From Gonocerus acuteangulatus (Eukaryota > Arthropoda > Insecta > Hemiptera > Coreidae), in assembly GCA_946811695.1 (NCBI GenBank), contig OX328125.1, positions 104,611,876-104,675,875 of the forward strand: DNA of 64,000 nucleotides, written 5' to 3'. Below the pieces are notes generated by a model that was given only the letters and a program-made list of their open reading frames with translations, was not told the DNA's origin and did no database searches. This document shows positions 26,778 through 34,352 of the stretch, in pieces. Positions within the stretch are counted from its first letter, which is position 1. Each line of letters begins with the position of its first letter. The translations under genes and the position numbers were made by a program.

Positions 26778-28929
26778 CTAAATATCTATAAAAATGTATC
26801 TGGAAGATTATTACCAAAAAACAGAACTAATTTTCATCAAAACCAGAACATTTTTTTTTTTTTTTTTTTTTGGACAGTGAGTGTGAATAGACAAGTTTAT
26901 GTATTTAATTATAAAACAATTTGAACTGTTTATTGTTTGTCATTATGGATAATAAAACATTTACTTTTCATGTTAGCACTTCTGGAATGCGTCATCCGGT
27001 TGACGTATGTTTGGGATTCCTTCCTATAGGGAGGAAGGAAACTCACTAATAGTTTTGAGTCACTATAAATATTCATATAGTTTATTTTAATGTTATTAGT
27101 ATCTATAACTATAACGACTAACAAGAGTCGACAGTGCAGTTTTTCCATTGTACAGAAAAAATGTAAGAACAGGTTTGTTTGCGTAAAATTCATGTAATTT
27201 TGAACAGAATTTATTATAGAATTGTAAATAATTGTTAAAGTTATTAAATTAGGTCCATATACATTTTTATGTGCCAATTAACGAATAATACGATGAAGTT
27301 TGAACTCACAAAAGTCTCTGCACAACTTATTTTTCCAAACTTTAATCACAGCAACTGATACCAAATTTTAATTTATTATCTTGTAGATGCTTCGTTATTT
27401 CTAATCACATCCCACAGTATATTTGACATACAGTAAACTAGGTTTTTGATTGTTTTGGGAGTAATTTTCCCCCATTCATCTTTGAGTAGAGTTTTTATAC
27501 TTTATTTTAAATTTGGCTTTCTGCCAACCCCAAATCATCCCACAGATGCTCTATTGGGTTAAGTTCAGGGGACAGGGGGGGGGGGGGGTTTGAGCTGCTG
27601 CAGCGCATTGCAGAGCAACCAATCCTCAACTCTTCATGCTGTATGTTAGGGATCATTATCCTGTTGGATAATAAAGGCTCATTGGAAATTAAACTTTGCT
27701 GCAAATTTGCTTTTAAAATTTCGATAAAAACGAGCTGATCTATTACTCCATCTATAACTTGTAAGTTCCCAGCTCCTAAAGCACCATGCACCCCCAGACC
27801 AAGACACCTCCACCTCCATACTACTACAATTAGGTTCATTCTCAAGAGTTTTTTTTTTTCTTCCCCTTCCATCCGACCCACAAATGTTAAACTTACTTTA
27901 ATCTGTAAATAGAACATGTTCCCAGAACATTAATGGTTTAATTAAGTGCTGTTTAGCAAATTGAAGTCTCGGTGCCCAGGAATTGGCTTGCACCTAGGCT
28001 TATGTTGGTTATAGCCTGCATTTTTCGGAACCCTCCTTATAGTCTATGAAAACACCTCGATATTATAATCAGCCTGTACCATACCTTCTAAATTTGAAGC
28101 ACTGGTGTCTGATTATTTAGCTACACTTATTATAATTTCCCTCGGTCTATAGATACCAAATTTGACGGCAAATTTGGTTTATATTTTCAACAGAATCTAG
28201 TTCTTCATACCTTATTAGGAAGATCCTCAACGTAGAATAACCTTTATTGACGGTTTGTTGCATTTTTCTGTACAACTGGCCCCATCCTCCCAAATTTATA
28301 ATTTGTTGATATATCATAGTTGGAAATTCTATTTAAAAAAAATGGCTAGGGAATGTTAGGGGTAGAATGCAGTCTGTATAAATTCCCTTATCTTTCATAC
28401 TTTTTCTATGTGCAGAGACTTTTGGCTTTTCAATAATTTGACATTTTATGTGTGTCTCTAAATAGATTAAAAAGAAAATAAATGATTTTATATGTAATTT
28501 ATGTTTATTCAAATAAATTAAATTGTGTAACAAAAAGTGTGAATTTTATTTCCAATATCTTGAAGAATGCCTCTTTTTTGCACAATGGAAAAACTTGCAT
28601 AAAGGTGTGACTTTTGTTAGTAAGTGTACAATGTCTTCCTTATATTCTCGGAAGGGGCTACAACAAGCTTTGTTTGAATTCATGTTCGTTAGTCTTAACA
28701 ATGTTCTGATTAAGTTATACTTTGAAAATTAGTGACGTTATAAAATTATATTGAATTTTTGAAATTTGTTTCCTATTGTGCCTGGGAGTATATATGTGAG
28801 ATACGACAGCTATATATGTATCTGTCTGTTTTATCCTCAGCCATGCCTAGGATTAAGTACTATTATTTCGGTGAGTATATTTATTTCTTAGTCCTAAAAT
28901 ATTTGTATCTAACTATCTGACTACTTCTC

Positions 28930-28984
<55 letters not shown>

Positions 28985-29239
28985 AATCTCATCATCTTTC
29001 ATTCCCACTAGCCTAGCTCATGTAGAACCGAAAGAATGAGAAATTACATGATTATTTCATGCAAGCGCATTATTTTATAGACAAAGCTTGCGTTCATCAT
29101 TGGAATGTGCATGATAATATTAGATTTTAATACAATAACGATACTTCATTTTCATTCTTCTTTCTTTCAGTGATCATCCTGCTTAAAAAATAAATCTAAC
29201 TTCCTATTTTATTCGATTATTTCTAATATGCTATACGTA

Positions 29240-29302
<63 letters not shown>

Positions 29303-29522
29303 CTATTTTTTTTTGTAAACATAACATATATTATATATATTATTATATATATTGGCATGTTATACCAATCTCTATTCAATCCATTTTTTACGTAATATGG
29401 TTTTGGCATACATCAAAGAATATACAAAGTCTTATACTTATGTACAACTTTTTTTCAGTTCGCATAAGTTGAAATATGTGTTGTTGAAAAATATACACTG
29501 TTTTGTTAAATATTTAAAATGA

Positions 29523-29581
<59 letters not shown>

Positions 29582-30038
29582 TCATTATACTTATAAAAAA
29601 CATATCGGGTACACACCAGATTTTTTTATCTTCACGCCATTCAAACCATTTCAGAGCATTGTTTTGATAAACGTTCGCGACTTTGTCCACATGGATAGTG
29701 ACTTAGGGCAGCATTTTTGGATATATATTTTGGATTATAAACAACATATAAAATTCTACTTTACAGCAATGCTTCTCTATACACAATATTTGACGTATAG
29801 CCATCGGGGTTCAAACATTCAGGCTGCTAGGATTGCTAAAACGTGACAGAGCCACTAAGCTGACCCCTCAGGGATTTTTAAACCCTAGCGTGTATAGAAC
29901 GTCTGACAGAAAGCAGACCTACAGACAAACAGACAAGAATTCTAAAAATCATTGTTTTGGGTACTATTGCATTGATAAAGGCCCCAATAATATTTTTTCC
30001 CCATATATCTTCCATGTACAGACAGCGATCCTTTATAA

Positions 30039-30118
<80 letters not shown>

Positions 30119-31857
30119 GCCTAGAATGAAAACCTCGTATCTAAAAAAAAAACGTTAATAACTTTTATACGTTATTAGATGGTTAAGATTCTATTTTAAA
30201 ATCCTTGAGAGTCAAAGAAACTCTATCTTACTCGTCCTGGACTATATCGACGAAGAAGAAAACCTTGCGGGCTTCTCAATAACCATAATATCCATGTATT
30301 TAGGTATAAAAGTTAATTAATTTTATTTTTGAGATACGAGGTTTTCATTCTAGGCCATCGATATATTGATGTTCATAGATTTGAATAATTGAACATACAT
30401 AATTGCTGATACCCTCCCAAAGACAATGCAATGTTATTTCCCAAATGATATGCTTTAAGCCTGGGCTATTCATTAACACTAACCCATTAAAATAACACTA
30501 TCTGAGTATCTTCAAACTAAAATCTGGATTGTGCTTAGAGAGTATTTTTGAAAACTGTAGAACATTGCACTATAGAATTTCTTTAAAATAGAGCAGCATT
30601 AGATTTTCTAGAAAGTTATACTAAGCATCAGGTTGCTCAAGAATATTTTGTTAGAATAAAGACTACTGATCTAAATGCATGGAAAACTGATCTTCGCTTT
30701 ACAGAACTCAGAAATAAAGCACAGAGCTGAGTTCCATGACCAAAAACTTACTCATGAAACTATTCAAGTGAACACAATTATATTCAACTGTTATATTAAA
30801 CAAAATAATTTTAAGGTGATTATACTAAAAACAATTATTTACTTTCAATACGACTACCACAATTTCTTTACATTCTGAGGACAAGAGGACTGCCTAAGCA
30901 ATCTTTTAAAATATCTAATTACTGACATTTTAACTTAACTTTCATTTCTGAGGTAATTTAAATCTGAAAAATTGTGATTAAAATTTTTGAATACCTTCTT
31001 TGAATAGGTTATTCAACTGTTTTCATGAAACTGGTTTCGTGAAACTCACGTTGCTTGCAACCGATAGATAGAAAACCATAGGTTGGTGCATACAGAGTTT
31101 CATGAAATTCGTTTAATCGGTTTCAAGAAACCAGGTTTCATGAAATTCGTTCAATCGGCTTAATTTCATGTTTCATCAGTGGATCTACTAGCTCTAATAA
31201 GCAATCAAAAACTGGCTTGACATCCTAAGGAAATCCTTAAATTGATCAGGGTCTCTGTTTTAGTTCGCGAGCTACAACAAAACAGCTGTGTTTCCAATCC
31301 TAAATCATCGGGTGAATCTAGTACTTGAGTTTTTTTTTTAGTTTTTTTGTTTTTTTTTTATTTATTAGCCACCACCACAACACAAGTACATCATCGTCTG
31401 AATCCATTACAAAACCGATGGAATACAGTTTATTCTCTGTGCACGCTGTAATGAATTAGGTTTCATGAAACCAGTTTCTTCAGTGTGCACCAGGCCTTAA
31501 TCGTAAACACATTTCAAAGGCTATGATTATAATCGTCATCGTAATTATGATTATGCCCAACCTGCCCAGATGAGGCAATAAATGTGCGAAACATGTTGGG
31601 CAGGAATTAATAAAATATTTTTATTAATTTTTGTAATATTATTTGTTGACCTTACAAAGGGGTCATTTTTCAATAATTATTTCAAAAATAACATAAGTCT
31701 CAATTTTATCAACGAAGAGACGAATATTTTTCTTCCTAAGACTTTTAATCAATAGTGAAACAGGCTTTAATTTATTGATATATTTGTTTCAGCAAACGAT
31801 CCGAACGCTTGGCGACTGGGAAGGATAGAAGAAACAGAACAGGAAACACCCGTTTGA
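4380..31857 (+). CDS. Popdc: Popeye domain-containing protein (POPDC/bves), C-terminal exons
   Basis: This spliced gene encodes the C-terminal part of a Popeye-domain protein: a three-pass membrane protein with a cytoplasmic cAMP-binding Popeye domain, known in animals for roles in muscle conduction and membrane trafficking. Exons 4380-4482, 6331-6471, 8683-8833, 28841-28870 and 31793-31857 join in consistent phases (2/0, 0/0, 0/1, 1/1, 1/end) and give 162 residues plus stop. The hallmark DSPEW motif is at residues 22-26 and FQVS, the counterpart of the FQVT motif, at 33-36; together these line the cAMP pocket. RDKLKLS and [13 protein letters not shown] match the rest of the domain. The tail has [16 protein letters not shown], ending as a class I PDZ ligand ([ST]-x-V). 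Introns are 1.8, 2.2, 20.0 and 2.9 kb and full of transposons. Start codon and membrane segments are not seen. The family call is firm; the last two exons are inferred from splice sites and phase. Confidence 0.88.
4840..5517 (+). mobile_element. Rep-A element, partial diverged copy
   Basis: The order of landmarks matches the full copy at 16018-17743: 'ACTTATATCACCGTTTGAGG', cell-like phrases such as TTTCGAGATATT, a TCTGTTAATAA-like stretch, 'GCGAATTT'-type region, CTTGACSTTTCAAATTG near 5328, then ACAGGCAAATATATA and (TA)n, and finally TTGAACCACCGTTATGG at 5503. Both the 5' end and the 3' hairpin are missing or decayed. Confidence 0.6.
5428..5497. repeat. (TA)n microsatellite inside Rep-A
   Basis: About 35 TA units lie at the same internal site as in other Rep-A copies, between a CAAATATA lead-in and an AACCACCGTTAT follow-on. 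The reading frames of repeated Ile-Tyr across it are artefacts. Confidence 0.95.
5750..6175. repeat. imperfect inverted repeat with LINE-like tail words
   Basis: The segment 5755-5808 (ACAAAAAGCTTTTGAGACAA ... ATCATCTTCA) is matched in reverse complement at 6121-6175 (GAAGATGGGAATTTGTCTCA ... ACATAAAATATTT). The arms are about 52 bp and roughly 80 percent alike, with about 310 bp between them. No coding frame is present. It may be a foldback element or two opposed copies of one 3' tail. Confidence 0.5.
6331..6471 (+). CDS. Popdc: POPDC exon B
   Basis: The acceptor is TTTTGTCAACAG|GTG and the donor is TTACAG|GTATAA. The 141-nt exon is phase 0 at both ends and encodes 47 residues: [20 protein letters not shown] followed by [19 protein letters not shown] and VVKKLLQ. 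This is the second half of the Popeye cAMP-binding fold. The FQVT-like motif is split across the A/B junction (FQ in exon A, VS in exon B). Confidence 0.92.
6472..8682 (+). other. POPDC intron (B-C)
   Basis: A 2.2-kb intron. It contains a 31-bp tandem repeat (6976-7190) and, at about 7880-8400, a less AT-rich segment of unknown origin (words such as GGTGCTCGACATC and GAGCACCATACAGTGCTCG) that ends in CTGATGAAGACTAGAAAATG. No exon was recognised in it. Confidence 0.6.
6976..7190. repeat. 31-bp minisatellite, about 7 copies
   Basis: The unit contains GGGATATATGTCTCTCTGAC then AATTCAGAGGT. Copies differ by few substitutions (TCCCTCTG, TCTCTCTG, TGTCTCTG variants), so the array is fairly young. 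It lies in a POPDC intron and does not code. Confidence 0.93.
8683..8833 (+). CDS. Popdc: POPDC exon C
   Basis: The acceptor is TTTTTGCTTAG|GTT and the donor is CTTCAAG|GTATGT, an excellent match. The 151-nt exon enters in phase 0 and leaves in phase 1. It encodes [34 protein letters not shown], then [16 protein letters not shown] and the first base of the next codon. This is the region just after the Popeye domain: a Gly/Asp-rich linker and then a hydrophobic/basic segment ending [11 protein letters not shown]. Confidence 0.88.
9895..10400. repeat. imperfect foldback segment
   Basis: ACATATTGTCGATAAAAATG at about 10072, followed by AAGTATTGAATGTGAAAA, recurs inverted at about 10270-10310. 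The outer words GTCCAGAAGGAAATTAATGG (9903) and CCATTGACCTCTTGGGTCC (10350) also pair in reverse complement. It looks like an old foldback or TIR element of about 500 bp with no coding potential. Confidence 0.5.
10759..11098. mobile_element. TTAA-bounded MITE, 340 bp
   Basis: The element begins TTAACACTTTCGCTGCGG and ends CCGCAGCGAAAGTGTTAA, an 18-bp perfect inverted repeat that continues imperfectly (CTGTCA versus GTGTGACA). The TTAA ends are those of a piggyBac-type target duplication. There is no open frame, so it is non-autonomous. Confidence 0.85.
12173..12232. repeat. (TA)n microsatellite
   Basis: About 29 TA units in the POPDC intron. No Rep-A landmark was found beside this one. Confidence 0.95.
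12972..13133. mobile_element. near-perfect palindromic TTAA element, 162 bp
   Basis: The left half (TTAACCCCCGTTGTGTATAA ... GTAGCAGTGAGCATCTAGA) and right half (TTCTCACTGCTGCCAACATA ... CACACCAGGGTTAA) pair over about 72 bp with a few mismatches and a very short loop near 13055. The ends are TTAA. A transcript from either strand would fold into one long hairpin. This is best read as a palindromic piggyBac-type MITE. Confidence 0.85.
13700..14012. repeat. inverted repeat, arms about 95 bp
   Basis: TGTCTCATATAGGACCAGGG at 13709 pairs with the reverse complement of CTTCCCTAGTCTTAAATGAGACA ending near 14010. The arms continue through GAGGTCAGACAAGG / CGTCAGACCTC and AAAGCTGAGGCTAAAA / TTTTAGCCTTAGCTTT. 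The arms are about 80 percent alike with a spacer of about 120 bp. It is probably a non-autonomous foldback element. Confidence 0.65.
16018..17743 (+). mobile_element. Rep-A element, most complete copy
   Basis: The 5' end is AAAAAAGTCCGTCTCGCAGG, then GACTGCATCATC and TTAGCGCGGTTCC. The 3' end is a G/C-rich hairpin (GGGGTTCCTCCCT paired with AGGGAGGAACCGCGC) finishing GGAACCGCGCTAA, so TTAGCGCGGTTCC is present inverted near both ends. Inside, about 450-500 bp occur twice (16290-16740 and 16795-17260). A (TA)n tract follows GAACAGACAAATATA at 17560. There are no long coding frames. Classification is open: the terminal hairpin and CTAA end recall Helitrons, whereas the inverted 13-mer recalls a TIR element. 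Confidence 0.7.
17566..17606. repeat. (TA)n tract inside Rep-A
   Basis: About 20 TA units at the fixed internal Rep-A position, between GACAAATATA and ACAAATTTGAACCACCG. Confidence 0.95.
18484..18612 (+). CDS. candidate alternative last exon of POPDC
   Basis: A near-consensus donor (CTTAAG|GTAAGA at 18612/18613) follows two possible acceptors (TTCCCTGTAG ending 18483; GCATGTCAG ending 18516). Entered in phase 1 from exon C, both give an open frame. With the second acceptor it reads [20 protein letters not shown], then [11 protein letters not shown] and TAA at 18609-18611, one base before the donor. EREPLL fits the acidic dileucine sorting pattern [DE]xxxL[LI]. Such an exon would replace the PDZ-ligand tail with a trafficking-motif tail. 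The opposing view is that the phase-0 frame is also open and that a stop abutting a donor is unusual. Transcript evidence would decide. Confidence 0.35.
18969..19284 (+). mobile_element. tRNA-derived SINE, family S1, with 9-bp TSD
   Basis: The 5' end holds pol III promoter boxes in tRNA spacing: box A TTAGCTCAGTGGTAGAGC and box B GAGTTCAAATCCC. After the tRNA-like head comes a conserved body (ACCGTCCCTAGGCCAACCCA, TAATGGGTACCTTGGGTGCT, CATAGTACTGATCACACTAT). Flanks are TGGAATGAG at 18960-18968 and at 19285-19293, an exact duplication. It has no A tail. Related copies lie at 57365-57650 (minus) and 57880-58025 (plus, 3' part only). Confidence 0.88.
19315..19722. mobile_element. TIR MITE, family 1, copy 2
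   Basis: The ends are CAGGACTTTGGAAGAGTAAG and CTTACTCTTCCAAGCTCCTG. It is flanked by AATT on both sides, and its internal sequence matches 921-1315 throughout. It lies between the SINE and a TTAA element. Confidence 0.75.
19737..20346. mobile_element. TTAA MITE, family 2, copy 1 (610 bp)
   Basis: The left end is TTAACCCTTTTGTTGCTCTG and the right end is CTAGCAATGAAAGAGTTAA, an inverted repeat of about 16 bp bounded by TTAA. Subterminal words GACGCTCCATACAAG and ACTGGGCGCTGCAAGTCCCT recur in the longer copy at 33334-34352. There is no open frame. Confidence 0.8.
20481..20682. repeat. foldback with arms of about 62 bp
   Basis: CCTACTTTCCGGCATATATC then GTCCTTTAAACCACAAATT on the left pairs with AATTTGTGGTTTAAAGGAC then GATATATGCCGGGAAGTAG on the right. 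The loop carries ACTGCCTGAGGAAGCCGGCT. No coding content is seen. Confidence 0.7.
20904..20948. repeat. poly(T) run
   Basis: About 45 T in a row, possibly a decayed minus-strand retroposon tail, but no body could be recognised. Confidence 0.9.
21421..22657 (+). mobile_element. piggyBac-like element, internally deleted
   Basis: The ends are bounded by TTAA. The left end TTAACCTTCAAGTAAGGAG, then TTGGGGAGTTCTCAGCACCCC, pairs with the right end GGGGTGTTGTGAGCTCCCC ... CTTCTTAAAGGTTAA. The interior holds only the C-terminal part of a piggyBac transposase (separate entry). At 1.24 kb it is about half the size of an autonomous element. Confidence 0.8.
21855..22240 (+). pseudogene. piggyBac transposase C-terminal relic
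   Basis: Read across frames, the forward strand gives [19 protein letters not shown], the counterpart of the 'K.GVD..D.M...Y...R..RRWP' block of piggyBac transposases. [19 protein letters not shown] follows, then [16 protein letters not shown], and lastly a cysteine-containing stretch ([13 protein letters not shown]) like the terminal zinc-binding domain. At least three stops or frameshifts interrupt it. The first catalytic aspartates are deleted. The family is secure from the block order and from the TTAA ends of the host element; function is lost. Confidence 0.75.
22747..22763. repeat. perfect 8-bp palindrome
   Basis: GGCGCACT-T-AGTGCGCC, a GC-rich perfect inverted repeat in an AT-rich stretch, 90 bp after the piggyBac element. 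Its role is unknown. On the minus strand at 22782-22973 a short frame ([20 protein letters not shown]) is open but unrecognised. Confidence 0.6.
23238..23295. repeat. (TA)n microsatellite
   Basis: About 29 TA units after TGTTGCA. No Rep-A flanks were recognised. Confidence 0.95.
24540..24692 (-). mobile_element. Rep-A 3' fragment, reversed and diverged
   Basis: GATGATGCAATCTGGAAGTG, AGAAAATTTCATGTTTCAGA and TTCAAATTTGTGTGTGT followed by TA repeats are the reverse complement of the Rep-A 3' part (AACCACCGTTAT ... CGAAATTTTCTAGTCGGCAC ... TTCCGGATTGTTTCATTG). The terminal hairpin is eroded. Confidence 0.55.
24701..25430. mobile_element. unclassified TIR element, 730 bp
   Basis: The ends are TGGTACTTAC and GTAAGTACCA, with TTCAACGCAGGTTA and AGATCTGGATCAT also present inverted within each arm. 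The middle contains two copies of a 130-bp direct repeat (GGGATTTACMTACAACTGAA; TAGAGTTTCRATATAACC). A 76-codon frame with hydrophobic residues at 24798-25025 is open but resembles nothing known. It lies at the TA tract of the older Rep-A fragment. Confidence 0.6.
26650..27057 (+). mobile_element. Rep-A copy, strongly diverged
   Basis: The 3' end GGGATTCCTTCCTATAGGGA GGAAGGAAACTCACTAATAG keeps the Rep-A hairpin with changed letters. Upstream CACTTCTGGAATGCGTCATC corresponds to CACTTCCGGATTGTTTCATT of the standard copy, and GAATAGACAAGTTTATG corresponds to the lead-in to (TA)n. Two T runs (26743-26777 and 26851-26871) interrupt it. Confidence 0.5.
27309..28424 (-). pseudogene. Tc1-like transposon with dead transposase
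   Basis: The outer ends carry CAAAAGTCTCTGCACA (27309-27324) and its exact reverse complement (28409-28424), about 1.1 kb apart, the usual size of a Tc1 element. On the minus strand the transposase can be followed: [20 protein letters not shown] then TD (first catalytic aspartate), [20 protein letters not shown], and [15 protein letters not shown], the [13 protein letters not shown] signature that ends the DDE domain. A stop directly after LFTD, frameshifts and a G run (27580-27589) abolish function. Tc1 elements move by cut-and-paste at TA; this copy could at most move in trans. It lies in the large POPDC intron. Confidence 0.85.
28841..28870 (+). CDS. Popdc: POPDC microexon D (30 nt)
   Basis: The acceptor is an excellent pyrimidine tract (CTGTCTGTTTTATCCTCAG) and the donor is TTTCG|GTGAGT. 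The exon is exactly 30 nt, phase 1 on both sides, so it can be included or skipped without changing frame. It adds [10 protein letters not shown] between INRQLQ and ANDPNAW. It was too short for ordinary ORF detection and was found from the splice signals and phase match. A match to insect orthologues is expected but was not checked. Confidence 0.6.
28935..28982. repeat. (CT)n microsatellite
   Basis: About 24 CT units, 65 bp downstream of the microexon donor. CT-rich intronic tracts can affect nearby exon inclusion, but that is only a possibility here. Confidence 0.95.
29238..29298. repeat. (TA)n microsatellite
   Basis: About 30 TA units in the last POPDC intron. No flanking element was recognised. 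Confidence 0.95.
29525..29577. repeat. (TA)n microsatellite
   Basis: About 26 TA units in the last POPDC intron. No flanking element was recognised. Confidence 0.95.
30043..30110. repeat. (TA)n microsatellite abutting a TIR element
   Basis: About 34 TA units end directly at the left TIR of the 30111-30364 element. Some 100 bp upstream are CAGACAAACAGACAAG words like those of the CAGCTAGT-type elements, in reverse. Confidence 0.9.
30109..30366. mobile_element. TIR MITE with perfect 33-bp ends
   Basis: ATCGATGGCCTAGAATGAAA ACCTCGTATCT (30112 onward) is exactly mirrored by AGATACGAGGTTTTCATTCT AGGCCATCGAT ending near 30362. Both ends are flanked by TA, fitting a mariner-like TA insertion. The length is about 250 bp. 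The perfect ends imply recent activity. Confidence 0.8.
31082..31497. mobile_element. MITE rich in TTTCATGAAA palindromes
   Basis: The left end GGTTGGTGCATACAGAGTTT and the reverse complement of the right end (GGCCTGGTGCACACTGAAG) are similar. The 10-mer TTTCATGAAA occurs at about 31022, 31112, 31137 and 31461, often extended to GTTTCATGAAAC. It lies about 300 bp before the last POPDC exon. Borders are approximate. Confidence 0.5.
31553..31608 (+). ncRNA. possible degenerate hammerhead-ribozyme-like fold
   Basis: The sequence reads CCTGCCC-AGATGAGG-...-GTGCGAAAC-ATGTT-GGGCAGG. CCTGCCC and GGGCAGG pair perfectly, and the enclosed AGATGAGG ... CGAAAC order resembles a hammerhead core (CUGAUGAG ... 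CGAAAC) with one core change. Such motifs occur in Penelope-like and other retroelement ends. No retroelement coding was seen here, so it may be a fragment or chance. Confidence 0.25.
31793..31857 (+). CDS. Popdc: POPDC terminal coding exon E (PDZ-ligand tail)
   Basis: The acceptor is TATTTGTTTCAG|CA. Entered in phase 1, the frame reads (A)[18 protein letters not shown] then PV and TGA at 31855-31857. The other two frames give unrelated sequence. The C-terminal -ETPV fits a class I PDZ ligand, suggesting anchoring to a scaffold at a junction or synapse; this is an inference from the motif. It can join either to the microexon or directly to exon C. Confidence 0.7.
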
Positions 31858-33333
31858 ACTTTCAAGCGTCGAACAATAACTCAGGATAATAATAGCATGA
31901 GAGATTGGATATCCTTTTTTTAGATATTATAGATTGGTGTACATACAATTTTTTAATGAACATATGTATTTAAAGAAAATTATATTTAAAAAAAAATATA
32001 GAAGGGCAATTACAATACAAATCTGTAAACCTTATAGTTGAAATTGTTGTAAATTTATACATGTATTATACTTAGAATTGAAGACTTGATATTATATATA
32101 CATTTATATATATCTAATTATTTCATATAAGGTTTCTATAAGAGTTGTATAGTCCTTCTAACAATCCCTTTATAAATTGTTTGGGATGAAGATTTACTCA
32201 ATTTGTGAGTGTCTTCATTCATAGAGGTCTCGACGGTTTAGTCCTATTGACTCAACCTCCTGTACCAGAAACAGTAGAAAGGGTCGTGCCTTTTACCTTC
32301 CAGTTTATGGATCTGAAACATTATTTCCATTTGAAAAATGAAATTTTCAGTATTAAATATTATAATTAATTATATATTGTAGATTGGATAAATCATACAA
32401 TTGTATATAGCGAAAAATGAGTGTTTGATACAAATAATATGTTGTGTATTCTTATGTGTTGGGAGAGGTATTGTGTAAGTAAAAAATTAATTTTAAATAT
32501 TAAGACAAGATTGATATCCCTTGACTGACTCTTGAATTATTTTTAATCTTTTTAATTTTTTTTTTTTTTTTTTTCATTTGTATAATATTTATTTGAGTAA
32601 TGTTTCTTTTGACCTCTCCACTCGATGGAGCTGAAAGGTTACGTAATCGCTCAAAAACATTAATCACTAGTCATGAAATTTTTATCACAATTATGGCCTA
32701 TTGCAAATTTGTCTCGGAAAATTTATTTTACCTATTCTTATAATAAATGTTTTTTAAATTAAATAGATAAATATAAATGGTTAACTAAGTAGTTTTTTCA
32801 ACGTGCGAGAACATGCTGAATATGGCCTATAGCTGAACGAGCTATAAATCAAACAATTTTAGTCAGCATTTACCAAATGTGATGAAAAAAGCTGTGTAAT
32901 TTATATATATTTTTTTTTTTTTTTTGTTAACCTTTCAGAAATTTTCCCTTGAAAATGGGTTTTTAAGTGATCTAATTTGGTGCTGGATAGACTTTCTATT
33001 TTTTGTGATTTATTTCTTTCATTATTTTTTGTTCTAACAGTCACGTTGATAGCTGTATCACATAGGTATGAAATAATAAATAAAAATAAACAAATGGGTA
33101 TATTTTCTGTAATATGTATTAAGGAAATATTTAATTCTGTTTGTATTATAAAATGATGTCCCTATTAATATTTGTTGATTATATTTGCATTTAGACAGGG
33201 GTTTGAATCATAATATCCACATTCAATAACGATTTTAGCATATCAGACCTGACATCATGCCTGACAAGGGCACAGTTCACAAAATATAATATGAATGTCG
33301 GTCAAAATTCAGAATTAATTCAATCCATTATGT

Positions 33334-34352
33334 TTAACTCTTTCATTGGTCTGAACGACTTAACTCGTGCTCGACCGGTAGGGCCGCAGACGCTCGACAT
33401 GAGTTAACTCACGCTCCACTCTCTGAACCCCTTATGTTCCTTATTAGTTAACTTGGTGGCCCCTGTATGTTGCCCTAGTGTAATTAATTCGTCTAAAATC
33501 TGTTTTACCTAGCGAAAATAATATAGCATTCTGTGTTTCATTAAATCCACACCAGAGATCACTTGTCTTATCTCTGAGGCATCTGGAGGAATCATAATGA
33601 AATAATGCATTATATTATATTTTCTGAGCATTTTTAGGTAAATGTTCAAGTAATGGAGGCTATATGTCTCAATTTTCTTGGAACGTTAGTAGTGTTCATT
33701 TTCTCGGCGAGCCGCGAGATGAGAATATTCCTGCCACCAGTGGAACTCGAAACAACCATTCCCACTTGAGAATCTAAGGCATTAGCCCATTCATTTTATT
33801 ATATACAAATAGAGTTTCACCCGATTCTTCAAATATATAATTTTCAATTTAATAAAATCTTCTTAGTATATTAATTGAAATTCTGCATTATGTGAGTATT
33901 TTGTTACCTATGATTTAAAAAACAAAAATGTAGATTCATAAAATGAACATTGTTATGGGTAATTGTTGGAGCCTCGCAGCCTATCGGGTCCTACACAGAC
34001 TTGTCTCTGTAACCGTATTGTTTTTGTTTATATCTTTCAGTCACTAGTCGAATATTGTTTGGTTTTGCCGGTCTAAATAATCTTATTATATCATTATTTC
34101 TTTTCTCAGTGATTTTCCATGATAGAAAATGTCTTTTATTTTAGTATAATATTACCAATATAAAGAACATTTTACAATATATTGACAATTTCTAATATAT
34201 AACAACGGGATGCTGAGAGAGACAAAAGGGTTGAACGGTAGTGAGGTCAAGATGAGGAGAGATTGGTGAACATACGGGGGGAAGTTACACAGACGTGCAT
34301 CAAGTGTACCGGGCGCTGCGAGTCCCTTATTCGCCAGCGATGAAAGGGTTAA
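33334..34352. mobile_element. TTAA MITE, family 2, copy 2 (1019 bp)
   Basis: The left end is TTAACTCTTTCATTGGTCTG and the right end is CGCCAGCGATGAAAGGGTTAA. It shares with 19737-20346 the subterminal blocks GCTCGAC..GGG..GCAGACGCTCGACATG, TCCTACACAGACTTGTCTCT and ACCGGGCGCTGCGAGTCCCT, but has about 400 bp more in the middle. It has no transposase. Confidence 0.8.

Larger units (their letters stand above)
8834..28840 (+). other. very large POPDC intron (C-D), transposon-rich
   Basis: Twenty kilobases separate exon C and the microexon. Most recognised content is repeats, listed separately. Sub-stretches where nothing could be identified are about 8834-9890, 11100-12170, 14020-15100, 20683-21420, 22764-23237, 23296-24540, 25431-26640 and 28425-28840. 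These are AT-rich with poly(T)/poly(A) runs and no supported exon except the candidate at 18517-18612. Confidence 0.6.
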
